36,380 nucleotides of DNA from CAYJII01 sp964370225 (GTDB lineage: Bacteria; Bacillota; Clostridia; Oscillospirales; Ruminococcaceae), in NCBI GenBank assembly GCA_964370225.1, contig CAYJII010000025.1, forward strand, positions 1-36,380, given 5' to 3'. Below are positions 25,777 to 33,824 of the stretch, in pieces (the stretch's first letter is position 1; each line of letters begins with the position of its first letter). The notes under the pieces are model-generated. The model had not been told where the DNA came from. It did no database searches and worked only from the letters and a program-made list of their open reading frames with translations. Made by a program: the position numbers and the translations under genes.

Positions 25777-27291
25777 ATGAATGTTTTACTTATTGACGAC
25801 AATCCACATATCATCGATATGCTTACAATTTTTGTAAAAAAAACTGCACCGACGGATAATATTTATTTTGCATATAATGGCAATCAAGCCTTAGAAATCG
25901 TGTGTACATATAAGATAGATTTAATATTTACGGATATTCAAATGCCCGATTGCGATGGTTTTGTGATGCTAGAAAAATTAAAAGAGATGGAAATAGAAAT
26001 TCCTGTTGTTATTATTAGTGGGTTTGATGAATTTAATTATGCAAGGCGTGCGCTGAAACTAGGAGCTATAGATTATCTACTTAAACCTGTTAGTGAAGAT
26101 ACCTTTAGGAGTATTTATTTTAAATGCAGCGAAATTGCGCAAAATGCTGGGGCTACACAAAAAGCGAAGGGGATAGAAAACATTACTGAAATAATGTTTT
26201 CGCAACAACATCTGCTAGCTAATCTGTTGCAGTCAAACTTAAGCGAGGAGCTAAAAGCGCAAATTCCAACTGAAAAATATGATAGTGCAGCTGTGTTTTT
26301 GCTAGAAATTTTTGAGCATTCATGGCATATTGAAAGTTATAAAAAGGTGTTTTTCTTAAAAACACTGGAGCTGTTAAAATCCCTTAATTATTCAGATTTT
26401 ATGTTGGTGCAAGGAGAACATCAATCCATGTGGACACTTATTGTGTTGGGGCGCAGTGGCAAACTGTCTGTATTTGCGGGGGAGCTATGTAAGAAGCTTT
26501 CGCAAAACAAGCAAAAATATGGTTGTGCGAAAGCAGCGTCGATTGAGAAAATACCACAAAATTTTAGCCAAGCTTTAAAATCTATGGAAGAGTATTATTT
26601 TGATTTAGCGATAAACTACGAGCAAAAAGATAAAGATGCAGATTATAGCAAACTGATTAATCAAATTATAAAAGGCGTCATAAACTGCGATATTAACTTA
26701 ATAAATAATAACTCTGATGATTTGTTTTTATTGTTCATGGTAAAAAAACCACTGGTAATAGATATAAAAAGAATGCTAAGCGAAATTGTCTATAGCATTA
26801 TGCAAGCCAGTGGGGAGTTGATATCATTAATTAGCAGCTATAATTTTACGGAGAATGATTTGTCGCAAACGATACAAAACTCAGCATCGCTAAGTCAGCT
26901 GAAATCTAGATTTGTGCATATATTACTGTTATATGTGCATGAGCTCGATAAGAAGAAAACACCTGAAAATGATTATACTACCGAAAAGGTAAAGCAATAT
27001 GTGCTTGCTGAGTACCAAACAGATTTATCCATATCGGAAATAGCAAAAAGGCTGGGGCTTCATCCTAACTATTTAAGCTCAGTCTTTAAGGCGAAAACAG
27101 GTACTACATATAGTAAATACTTAAAGGAAGTGCGCATGAAAAATGCACAGTTATTGCTATGCGATAAGAAGAATAAAACCGCAGATGTGTCGCAGTTAGT
27201 GGGATATACGGACACTTCGCATTTTTCCAAATCGTTTCAAGATTATTGTGGTGTAACTCCATCACAGTATCAAAAAAAATATGGCAAGTAA
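25777..27291 (+). CDS. Response regulator, AraC type (YesN-like)
   Basis: A 504-residue regulator. The N-terminal receiver domain (1-120) has the acidic pair D7/D8, phosphoacceptor D53 in FTDIQMPDCDG, S81 and K103 in LLKPVSE. A helical middle region (about 130-395) has no recognisable motif. The C-terminal AraC/XylS DNA-binding domain (about 405-502) has two helix-turn-helix units, including ISEIAKRLGLHPNYLSSVF and a GYTDTSHFSKSFQDYCGVTP signature. The ribosome site overlaps the kinase stop codon. Its likely target is the divergent binding-protein promoter. Confidence 0.94.
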   Translation: MNVLLIDDNPHIIDMLTIFVKKTAPTDNIYFAYNGNQALEIVCTYKIDLIFTDIQMPDCDGFVMLEKLKEMEIEIPVVIISGFDEFNYARRALKLGAIDYLLKPVSEDTFRSIYFKCSEIAQNAGATQKAKGIENITEIMFSQQHLLANLLQSNLSEELKAQIPTEKYDSAAVFLLEIFEHSWHIESYKKVFFLKTLELLKSLNYSDFMLVQGEHQSMWTLIVLGRSGKLSVFAGELCKKLSQNKQKYGCAKAASIEKIPQNFSQALKSMEEYYFDLAINYEQKDKDADYSKLINQIIKGVINCDINLINNNSDDLFLLFMVKKPLVIDIKRMLSEIVYSIMQASGELISLISSYNFTENDLSQTIQNSASLSQLKSRFVHILLLYVHELDKKKTPENDYTTEKVKQYVLAEYQTDLSISEIAKRLGLHPNYLSSVFKAKTGTTYSKYLKEVRMKNAQLLLCDKKNKTADVSQLVGYTDTSHFSKSFQDYCGVTPSQYQKKYGK

Positions 27292-27423
27292 AAGATTTGT
27301 AAGCTTAAAACTAATAAATCTGGGCCCATAAAACTCTTATCATTATTAAGATTTCGCATGATGAGAGGAGCATATTTCATTATATTTTTTTGCCGATGCG
27401 AAGCGGCGGAATGGAGCGTTAAT

Positions 27424-28245
27424 ATGAAAATTCAGTATTTAGGAACAGCAGCAGCAGAGGGAATACCAGCACTTTTTTGCAATTGTGATATATGTAAAAA
27501 AGCAGCTAAAAACAAAGGTAAGGATTTAAGGAGCCGTTCGCAGGCGGTGATTGACGATGATTTGGTGGTTGATTTTCCACCTGATTCTTATCATCATATG
27601 TTAAATAACAGCCTAAACTTACCATCTATCAAAAACGTGATTATAACACATAGTCACCAAGACCATTTTTACCCTGATGATATATTATTTAGAGGCGGAG
27701 CTTTTGCTAGTGACGTTGATGGGGTGCTCAATTTATATGGTAATGACAAAGTTATGGAAAAATGGGAAAAAGCTAAGGAAGGCGCAACTTGGGAAATAGA
27801 CAATGTAGTGAAGTTTAATCTATTAAAAGCGTTTGAGGAATTTGTTGTGGGTGATTATAAAATCACACCAATTCCAGCAAATCACGACAAAAGTGAAAAC
27901 TGCTTAATTTTTCTGATTAAGAAGAATGGTAAAACTATGCTTTATACAAATGACACAGGTCTGCTAAATGAAGAGAGCATGAATTTTCTTAAGAATGAAA
28001 GTTTTGATTTGTTGAGTATGGACTGTACTATGTGCAAGCAAAAGGAAGGTACTAATCACATGGGCATACCTGATAATATAATCATGTACAACCAATTTAA
28101 AGAGATGAATGTTGTGACGGATAAAACTAAGGTACTAGTTACACATTTTTCTCATAATGGAGGAATGCTGCATGCTGATATAGAAAACGCAGTGAAAGAC
28201 TATGGTTTTATCACTGCCTATGACGGTATGTGTTTAGAGTTTTAA
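27424..28245 (+). CDS. PhnP-like metallo-beta-lactamase-fold hydrolase
   Basis: A 273-residue soluble hydrolase. The metal-binding motif HSHQDH is at 76-81, with later ligands plausible in ANHDKS (about 154-159), near the MDCT segment, and in VTHFSH. An N-terminal C19-C21-C24 cluster (FCNCDICKKA) resembles the structural zinc site of PhnP, a cyclic phosphodiesterase of the phosphonate pathway. No other phn genes are present, so the substrate is open; a cyclic phosphate or other phosphodiester is a reasonable guess. The ATG at 27424 was chosen over an in-frame upstream start at 27358 because GGAG precedes it and family homology begins with MKIQYLGTAA. It is 132 bp downstream of the response regulator and may be read from it or separately; no clear promoter was seen. 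Confidence 0.8.
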   Translation: MKIQYLGTAAAEGIPALFCNCDICKKAAKNKGKDLRSRSQAVIDDDLVVDFPPDSYHHMLNNSLNLPSIKNVIITHSHQDHFYPDDILFRGGAFASDVDGVLNLYGNDKVMEKWEKAKEGATWEIDNVVKFNLLKAFEEFVVGDYKITPIPANHDKSENCLIFLIKKNGKTMLYTNDTGLLNEESMNFLKNESFDLLSMDCTMCKQKEGTNHMGIPDNIIMYNQFKEMNVVTDKTKVLVTHFSHNGGMLHADIENAVKDYGFITAYDGMCLEF

Positions 28246-28250
28246 TATGA

Positions 28251-28296
28251 AAAACAACTGACAAAAATCTTATCGATTTTCGTCAGTTGTTTTTTA
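28251..28296. terminator. Bidirectional terminator after the MBL-fold gene
   Basis: AAAACAACTGAC (28251-28262) pairs with GTCAGTTGTTTT (28282-28293), and the inner AAAATC pairs with GATTTT. The plus side ends in TTTTTT. It also serves the convergent minus-strand operon, whose last stop is at 28311. Confidence 0.87.
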
Positions 28297-28310
28297 TGGA
28301 AATTTAGCTT

Positions 28311-29387
28311 TTATTTGAACTCTCTAACTAGTTTTGATATAAGTTTAAACTTCTCTTCTTCTACAAAAGGAGGGCAACTATCCGAATTTGCTAGCACGTA
28401 TCGCTCCCCACGCTGAGAGTTAAGCGCATCTATAACGTATTTTGCCAGTTCATCGTTATTGCTATTTAGCAAAACTGTAGGCTCAATCCCACCGATTATT
28501 GCGATATCATCACGCAGTTTTTTTCTAGCTTCTGCAAGCTCAATATTTCCGGTAGGTGGTGGACTAACGGATTCTAAAGCATCAATATCAGTTGCGGAGA
28601 TATTGTCCATTAGATCATACAAATGTCCGCAAGCGTGATGAATTAATAGTTTGTCGCTATCATGTATGATTTTTGCCCATTCATTAATTGTGGGCTTAGT
28701 AAATTCATCAAACATATTTGGGCTAATATTAGTAGTGGAGGAGTCTTCCCAAAAAATGAACGCTTCTGCCTTAGATTTGACTGCGATTTCACACGATTTT
28801 CTATCAATTTGACGCATAACATCAAGGCATTCTTCAATTTTTTCTGGATAATCATAGTATAAATATGTGATGTTTTCAGTGCCGCACCAATGCTCTACTA
28901 GGCTTTGGAATGGGGTCTTGCTCATCACCCCAATCGTGGGCACGCACAACGCCTCATCGCCATATTTATCATACTGTTCGTTAAACTCTTTAATCTTTTC
29001 TTCAAAAGTTATATTGGAGTAAATATATTCGAGTACTTTTAGCTCTTCTACAGTTTCAACTGGATGCTTTGTCAAAAACCAAGAGTTTCCGCCAGCTGAA
29101 AAAGTATATTCAAGCTCAAGCTTACCCACGTTAGTTTCATAGCAAACATGTCTTTTATCGCCATTAGTAACATCGCTAATTTCACATTTCTTGTAAATAG
29201 GTGTGCTCACTTGCCAAAATCCTCGTAATAGTGGGTCGGCACCTAACATTTTTAGATATTCAAATTGCCCCATTTTTTGCACATCTTGGGGTAGATATTC
29301 CCAATAATACGCCAAGAAAGGCGAAAATGGTACTCTGTCAACTTCACCACCAGTTATTGCGTTTAACAGCCTTTGTTTAGCTTGCAT
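28311..29387 (-). CDS. Uroporphyrinogen-decarboxylase-superfamily protein (MtaA/CmuA-like)
   Basis: A 358-residue soluble protein with the URO-D TIM-barrel fold. Evidence is the start motif GGEVDRVPFSPF (13-24), the central CPTIGVMSKTPFQ region (near 149-161), and the late IAIIGGIEPT (295-304). H251-x-C253 (HHACGH) and C338 (SDSCPP) match the zinc-ligand pattern of MtaA-type corrinoid methyltransferases, and I do not see the arginine-rich N-terminus of true HemE. No corrinoid protein or other methyltransferase component is in the window. The ATG has GGAGG at 8 bases; the in-frame GTG at 29402 lies inside that site. It is last in the GH31/sugar operon 2, 91 bp after GH31. The reaction is unknown; it could modify a methylated or carboxylated sugar-derived compound. 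Confidence 0.8.
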   Translation of the reverse strand: MQAKQRLLNAITGGEVDRVPFSPFLAYYWEYLPQDVQKMGQFEYLKMLGADPLLRGFWQVSTPIYKKCEISDVTNGDKRHVCYETNVGKLELEYTFSAGGNSWFLTKHPVETVEELKVLEYIYSNITFEEKIKEFNEQYDKYGDEALCVPTIGVMSKTPFQSLVEHWCGTENITYLYYDYPEKIEECLDVMRQIDRKSCEIAVKSKAEAFIFWEDSSTTNISPNMFDEFTKPTINEWAKIIHDSDKLLIHHACGHLYDLMDNISATDIDALESVSPPPTGNIELAEARKKLRDDIAIIGGIEPTVLLNSNNDELAKYVIDALNSQRGERYVLANSDSCPPFVEEEKFKLISKLVREFK

Positions 29388-29419
29388 TTTAACATCCTCC
29401 ACACATTTTCTTTAATTAA

Positions 29420-29465
29420 TTTATCGACATGTATAGCGATAGAATACGCAAAGCATGTCGATAAA
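29420..29465. terminator. 12-bp hairpin between GH31 and the URO-D-family gene
   Basis: TTTATCGACATG (29420-29431) pairs perfectly with CATGTCGATAAA (29454-29465) over a 22-base loop. On the minus strand it starts 13 bases after the GH31 stop. There is no T-tract after it, so it may be an RNA-stabilising or processing hairpin rather than a terminator. Confidence 0.55.
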
Positions 29466-29478
29466 AATTATTATAGTT

Positions 29479-31908
29479 TTAGCATGAAATTACAGTTGTG
29501 TTTCCTGTAACTTCAACAGTTTTGCACCCCTTGCTGCTGATAAGCTCAATGCTGATAGGGCAGTTTAATTTAGGTGTGTTTACCACTACGCCATCTGCTG
29601 AAAAGACTGCTTTAATGCAGTGCTCTTCGCCGTTGTAGTAGATAAACTGACTTTCTCCACAGTTTTTGTGATACACTTTTATGTTAAGTGCGCTATCTTC
29701 TTTCGTGGTAATATAGTCAACTACAGGGGCCATAGGAATTATCGCACCCGCTTTCACATACAGTGGTAAAATTTCGAGCGGTGCATATACACTATACCAT
29801 TTTTCACCTGCTGATATCGCATTTGTATGGAAGTCGTACCACTCACCCTCAGGCAAATAAACTTTTCTACTGTTAGTTTCATCTAAAATAGGTGCAACTA
29901 GGAAAGAATCGCCAAACATCCATGCATCTTCGATATAAGCACAAGCAAAGTCATTTGGATATTGCAAAATCAAATGTTGCATCATTGGCATTCCATCTTT
30001 GATAAGCTGTTTAGATTGTGAGTATATATATGGAAGTAGCTTATATCTTAGTTTATCGTAATCTCTAAAGATTTTTTCAGCCTCTTCACCAAATGTCCAA
30101 GGTTCACGAGGATTTCCAGCACCGTGGCAACGTGAATGTGAGCAGAACATACCAGCTTGAGTCCAACGAATATAGCACTCAGGAGTTGGTCTGCCTAAAA
30201 AACCGCCGATGTCGTGACTCCAGAAAGTGAAACCACTCATACCCATGGATAGCCCACTCCTGATGGAATATCTTAGTCCATCGAAAGAAACAAATGGGTC
30301 GCCAGCCCAATGCAGTGGGAATTTTTGGCTACCAGCATAGCCTGATCTTCCCCAAACTAAACTGTCCTCTTCGCCTTCTTTTTCTACAGTAACTTCATAT
30401 GCAGCCTTATTATATAAATACGCGTAAATATTGCGTATTTCTTCGCCGCTATATTTGTGATAATCAGCCTCAATTGGAACGCCTTCGCCCATGTCGGTTT
30501 TAATAACTTTTACTCCGAGGTCAAATAGTTCCCTAATTCTGTCTTTATACCACTCATAGCACTCTGGATTTGATAAGTCAATAACGGGGTTGCTCCTTGC
30601 AAGCTCATTATATTTATTAACAGGTACCCAACCTTTTTCTATCATAAAATTAGTAAGTTCGGGGAGCCTTGCAGCACTGATATATGGCTTTTGCCATACA
30701 CTCACTTTAAATCCATCGTCAGCCAAATCTTTTAGCATCTTAGCTGGCTCTGGGAAATTGTGCTTGCCAAATTTCCAGTCGCATGCCCACGGGAATTCAA
30801 ACCAGTCGGTATCAATATTAATTACATCGCATGGAATATCGTGTTCGCGCAAAGTTTTTGCAATATCACGTACCTCTGGGTCGGTTTTGTATGAGCAACG
30901 GCTCATCCATAAACCAAATGACCATTTAGGAAGCATCGGGGATTTGCCAGTTACGTCAGTATAGCTATTTAGTATTTCCTTAGGATTTTCTCCATAAAAC
31001 AAGAAGAAATCTATCACTTCATCGGAGTAAACATGGCAACCAGTAGCTCTATTTGAGCGATTACCCATGAAAAATTTACTGCGAAAATGTGTGTTTACGT
31101 ATAAGCCATAGCCTTTTGTGCTCCAGTAAAATGGTAGAGATAGATATGTTCTAGCGCTTCCACAAGATAGTGGGTCAGTGATGAAAATATCGACTTCTTG
31201 CCCTTGCTTATCTACTTTTGAGTATTGTTCACCGAAACCAAAATAATGCTCGTCTGCATCCATTCTGCTTGAGATTGAAATTATACGCTCGTCAGTATGT
31301 GGGTTTTTAACATAACCAAAAGGAAAACTTTCATGCGTGAAGTATAGCACTTTATCATCATTTGCTTGCTCATAAATTGTTTTATCAAATTTATTAAGTA
31401 TCTTGATATTAAGAAGCTTTTTCTCAACGCAAAGTGTACAGTCATCTGTGTAGATATAAAAATTATCAACGGTATCTTTTGTTGTGAATTTTGAAGCTTT
31501 TGGCATTACTACATCTTCAAGCATAACTGTGTTATGCTCCAAAACCTCATTGCCTTTACCAGCTGTCACTCTAAAAGTTTTGCTTCCAATCAATGTGATT
31601 TTTATAAAACAATCAAAAAGCACATCATTTTCTGTATCTCTGCAAATTATCGGTCTAAGTTCACCGTCGCAGTCAATTTGTGTATTGCGAATTTCTCTAC
31701 CTTGAACAGATAGTATTGCGCCATCGTCGACTACTTTAACAGATTTTACTTCTTCAAAAGCTTCAAATACTAGGTTATAATCTTTGCCTTTTCTAAAATT
31801 ATCTTCGCAGTATTCATAATACATTTTTATTCTTTCGCGGTCAGGTTCGTGATAAAATATATCTTCATCTTGCCCCTGAACACGAACTATAATTTTTTTA
31901 TCAGACAT
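29479..31908 (-). CDS. GH31 alpha-xylosidase/alpha-glucosidase (YicI-like)
   Basis: An 809-residue cytoplasmic glycoside hydrolase of family 31 with no signal peptide. An N-terminal beta-sandwich (about 1-320) precedes the catalytic barrel (about 325-650) and C-terminal beta domains. The nucleophile is D472 in KTDMGEGVP, which parallels KTDFGE of E. coli alpha-xylosidase YicI. The acid/base is D537 in HWAGD. Other family signatures are LWMSRCSY (333-340) and GFTFWSHDIGGF (559-570). The YicI-like nucleophile motif favours alpha-xylosidase, but alpha-glucosidase or sulfoquinovosidase-type activity cannot be excluded. The ATG at 31908 has GGAGG upstream; a TTG at 31923 lies within that site. It should cleave the oligosaccharide imported by the upstream transporter genes. 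Confidence 0.92.
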   Translation of the reverse strand: MSDKKIIVRVQGQDEDIFYHEPDRERIKMYYEYCEDNFRKGKDYNLVFEAFEEVKSVKVVDDGAILSVQGREIRNTQIDCDGELRPIICRDTENDVLFDCFIKITLIGSKTFRVTAGKGNEVLEHNTVMLEDVVMPKASKFTTKDTVDNFYIYTDDCTLCVEKKLLNIKILNKFDKTIYEQANDDKVLYFTHESFPFGYVKNPHTDERIISISSRMDADEHYFGFGEQYSKVDKQGQEVDIFITDPLSCGSARTYLSLPFYWSTKGYGLYVNTHFRSKFFMGNRSNRATGCHVYSDEVIDFFLFYGENPKEILNSYTDVTGKSPMLPKWSFGLWMSRCSYKTDPEVRDIAKTLREHDIPCDVINIDTDWFEFPWACDWKFGKHNFPEPAKMLKDLADDGFKVSVWQKPYISAARLPELTNFMIEKGWVPVNKYNELARSNPVIDLSNPECYEWYKDRIRELFDLGVKVIKTDMGEGVPIEADYHKYSGEEIRNIYAYLYNKAAYEVTVEKEGEEDSLVWGRSGYAGSQKFPLHWAGDPFVSFDGLRYSIRSGLSMGMSGFTFWSHDIGGFLGRPTPECYIRWTQAGMFCSHSRCHGAGNPREPWTFGEEAEKIFRDYDKLRYKLLPYIYSQSKQLIKDGMPMMQHLILQYPNDFACAYIEDAWMFGDSFLVAPILDETNSRKVYLPEGEWYDFHTNAISAGEKWYSVYAPLEILPLYVKAGAIIPMAPVVDYITTKEDSALNIKVYHKNCGESQFIYYNGEEHCIKAVFSADGVVVNTPKLNCPISIELISSKGCKTVEVTGNTTVISC

Positions 31909-31971
31909 AAAAGTTTCCTCCAATAATGAATAAATAATTAAGCTAAGTATTAACTTGATATTTGCGATGTT

Positions 31972-32802
31972 TTATCCTTTAATTCCAGACATTGCAATAC
32001 CTTCGATAAAATATCTTTGTGCTAAAAAAAACATAATGAGTACGGGAGCGCTAACCATTGTAGCGGCTGCCATCATCGCACCCCATTCAACATTACCATA
32101 TTGACCTTGGAAAGAGGAAAGTCCTACTTGAACTGTTCTCATCTCAGTTGAGTTAGTAACAATCAAAGGCCAAAAGAAGTTGTTCCATGCGCCCATAAAG
32201 GAGAATATCCCCAAAGTAGCAAGCGATGGTTTAACTAGTGGAATGATGATTTTCAACACGATTTTATAATGTCCAGCGCCATCAATCAGCGCCGATTCGA
32301 TAAGTTCATTTGGTAGTCCCATCATAAACTGGCGCATTAAAAAGCAACCAAAAGCACTAGTAAGTCCAGGGATGATAAGACCAGAATATGTATCAATCCA
32401 TCCAAATGATGTTAGTATCATAAACACTGGGATTATTGTTACTTGACCAGGTATCATCATTGTGCCTATGTATAACAAGAACACATTGTCCCTGCCCTTC
32501 CAATTTAGTTTGGAAAAAGCGTAACCTGATAGCACAGAAGTGATAAGCACCCCTGTAACAATGCAAAATGTATACAAAATTGTATTTAAAAAGTATATCC
32601 CCCATGGGGCAGCGTCAAAAGCTTTGATATAGTTTTCGATTTCGAGAACACTTGGTATCCAACGAGGTGGATATGCAAAAATATCGGATACTGGTTTTAG
32701 TGAAGTAGAAATCATCCAATATAGTGGGAGCAGGAATATCAATACTCCAAAAAAGAGCACTAATATAAGTAAAGCTTTTAAAAGTTTCGCTTTAGTTGTC
32801 AT
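31972..32802 (-). CDS. Sugar ABC transporter 2, permease (MalG/CUT1 type)
   Basis: A 276-residue permease with six hydrophobic segments. The EAA loop IESALIDGAGHYKIVLKIII and the C-terminal FIEGIAMSGIKG are typical of MalG-like subunits. GGAGAATTATT precedes the ATG. It sits between the MalF-like gene (33 bp upstream) and GH31 (63 bp downstream). It pairs with the MalF-like subunit; no ATPase gene is in the operon. Confidence 0.92.
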   Translation of the reverse strand: MTTKAKLLKALLILVLFFGVLIFLLPLYWMISTSLKPVSDIFAYPPRWIPSVLEIENYIKAFDAAPWGIYFLNTILYTFCIVTGVLITSVLSGYAFSKLNWKGRDNVFLLYIGTMMIPGQVTIIPVFMILTSFGWIDTYSGLIIPGLTSAFGCFLMRQFMMGLPNELIESALIDGAGHYKIVLKIIIPLVKPSLATLGIFSFMGAWNNFFWPLIVTNSTEMRTVQVGLSSFQGQYGNVEWGAMMAAATMVSAPVLIMFFLAQRYFIEGIAMSGIKG

Positions 32803-32835
32803 AATAATTCTCCATCCTTTCAGAATATCTCATCA

Positions 32836-33738
32836 TTAAACCTTACCTTCACTGCGCTCATTCATTTTCCAACGCGCGATAGTAACAGTGAATAACAATA
32901 AGAATAAGATAATGCTAACTGCAGAACCGCGACCGATGTTAAAGAACTCAAACGCATATTGATATAAATAGTACGCTATCATATTTGTCGAGTTAACTGG
33001 TCCGCCTTTTGTTAGTGCATAAATCTCTCCGAATGTTTGGAATGCATTAATTGTCGAGGTTGTGAGCACGAAGAATGTTGCTGGTTTTAACTCAGGCAAT
33101 GTAATAAATCTAAATTTAGCAACAGGACCTGCACCGTCAATATCAGCAGCTTCGTATAAATGTTTTGGTATATCTTGAAGTCGCGCTAAGTATATAACCA
33201 TGTTGTAACCAACAGTTTTCCATATTGCAAACACGATGATAGAAGTCATCGCCCACTCAGGTGAAGATAGCCACGCTATCGGGTCGGCTGGGTCCATAAG
33301 TCCCAGTTTTTCTAAAAAGAAGTTTAGTAAGCCATAACTTGGCTCATATATCCATATCCATACTTGGGATATAGCGATAACAGGTAAAACCGACGGCAAA
33401 AAATATGTCGCACGGATAACTGTTTTTCCGAATAAGTTTTGGTTTAGTGCAACCGCAATTAGTATTGACAGTGCAACCGACGGCAAAATTGAACCTACCG
33501 CAAACACTATTGTATTTAACAAAGATTGCCCGAACACTGGATCTTTGAAAGCTTCGATATAATTGTTTACACCAACAAAGGTGTATGAGTCCGCGAACAC
33601 GTCTACCTCATGAAAACTTAAGTAAACACAGTAAAAAATTGCGAAGACAGTAAATACGGATACCCATAGTAAATTAAACGATACCATTGACCATGCTACA
33701 AGTGCATCTTTACCGAATTTGTTTTTAAATCCGTTCAT
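32836..33738 (-). CDS. Sugar ABC transporter 2, permease (MalF/CUT1 type)
   Basis: A 300-residue permease with six hydrophobic segments and the EAA loop YEAADIDGAGPVAKFRFITL. The segment GGPVNSTNMIAYYLYQYAF is typical of MalF-like CUT1 permeases. The ATG at 33738 is 8 bases from a GGAGGG site; a TTG three bases upstream is in frame but too close. An attenuator hairpin lies between it and the binding-protein gene. Confidence 0.92.
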   Translation of the reverse strand: MNGFKNKFGKDALVAWSMVSFNLLWVSVFTVFAIFYCVYLSFHEVDVFADSYTFVGVNNYIEAFKDPVFGQSLLNTIVFAVGSILPSVALSILIAVALNQNLFGKTVIRATYFLPSVLPVIAISQVWIWIYEPSYGLLNFFLEKLGLMDPADPIAWLSSPEWAMTSIIVFAIWKTVGYNMVIYLARLQDIPKHLYEAADIDGAGPVAKFRFITLPELKPATFFVLTTSTINAFQTFGEIYALTKGGPVNSTNMIAYYLYQYAFEFFNIGRGSAVSIILFLLLFTVTIARWKMNERSEGKV

Positions 33739-33774
33739 CAAGAAAGCCCTCCATTTGCTTTGTATAATATAAAA

Positions 33775-33792
33775 GAGGAGTAAAAACTCCTC
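33775..33792 (-). terminator. Intercistronic attenuator after binding-protein gene 2
   Basis: GAGGAG (33775-33780) pairs with CTCCTC (33787-33792) over a 6-base loop. On the minus strand it runs into TTTTATATT. Position and role match the hairpin at 22368-22402 in sugar operon 1, though sequence and stem length differ. Confidence 0.75.
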
Positions 33793-33824
33793 AATTATAT
33801 CATATATTTATTATGATTTTGCGA

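Noticed and set aside
28311..29387. Annotation as uroporphyrinogen decarboxylase (hemE).
   Set aside because: No heme genes are nearby, and the H-x-C and late cysteine pattern fits the MtaA/CmuA side of the superfamily.
30590..30964. A 124-codon plus-strand frame within the GH31 gene.
   Set aside because: It is antisense to the region just before the GH31 catalytic aspartate, whose family motifs show the coding strand is minus.
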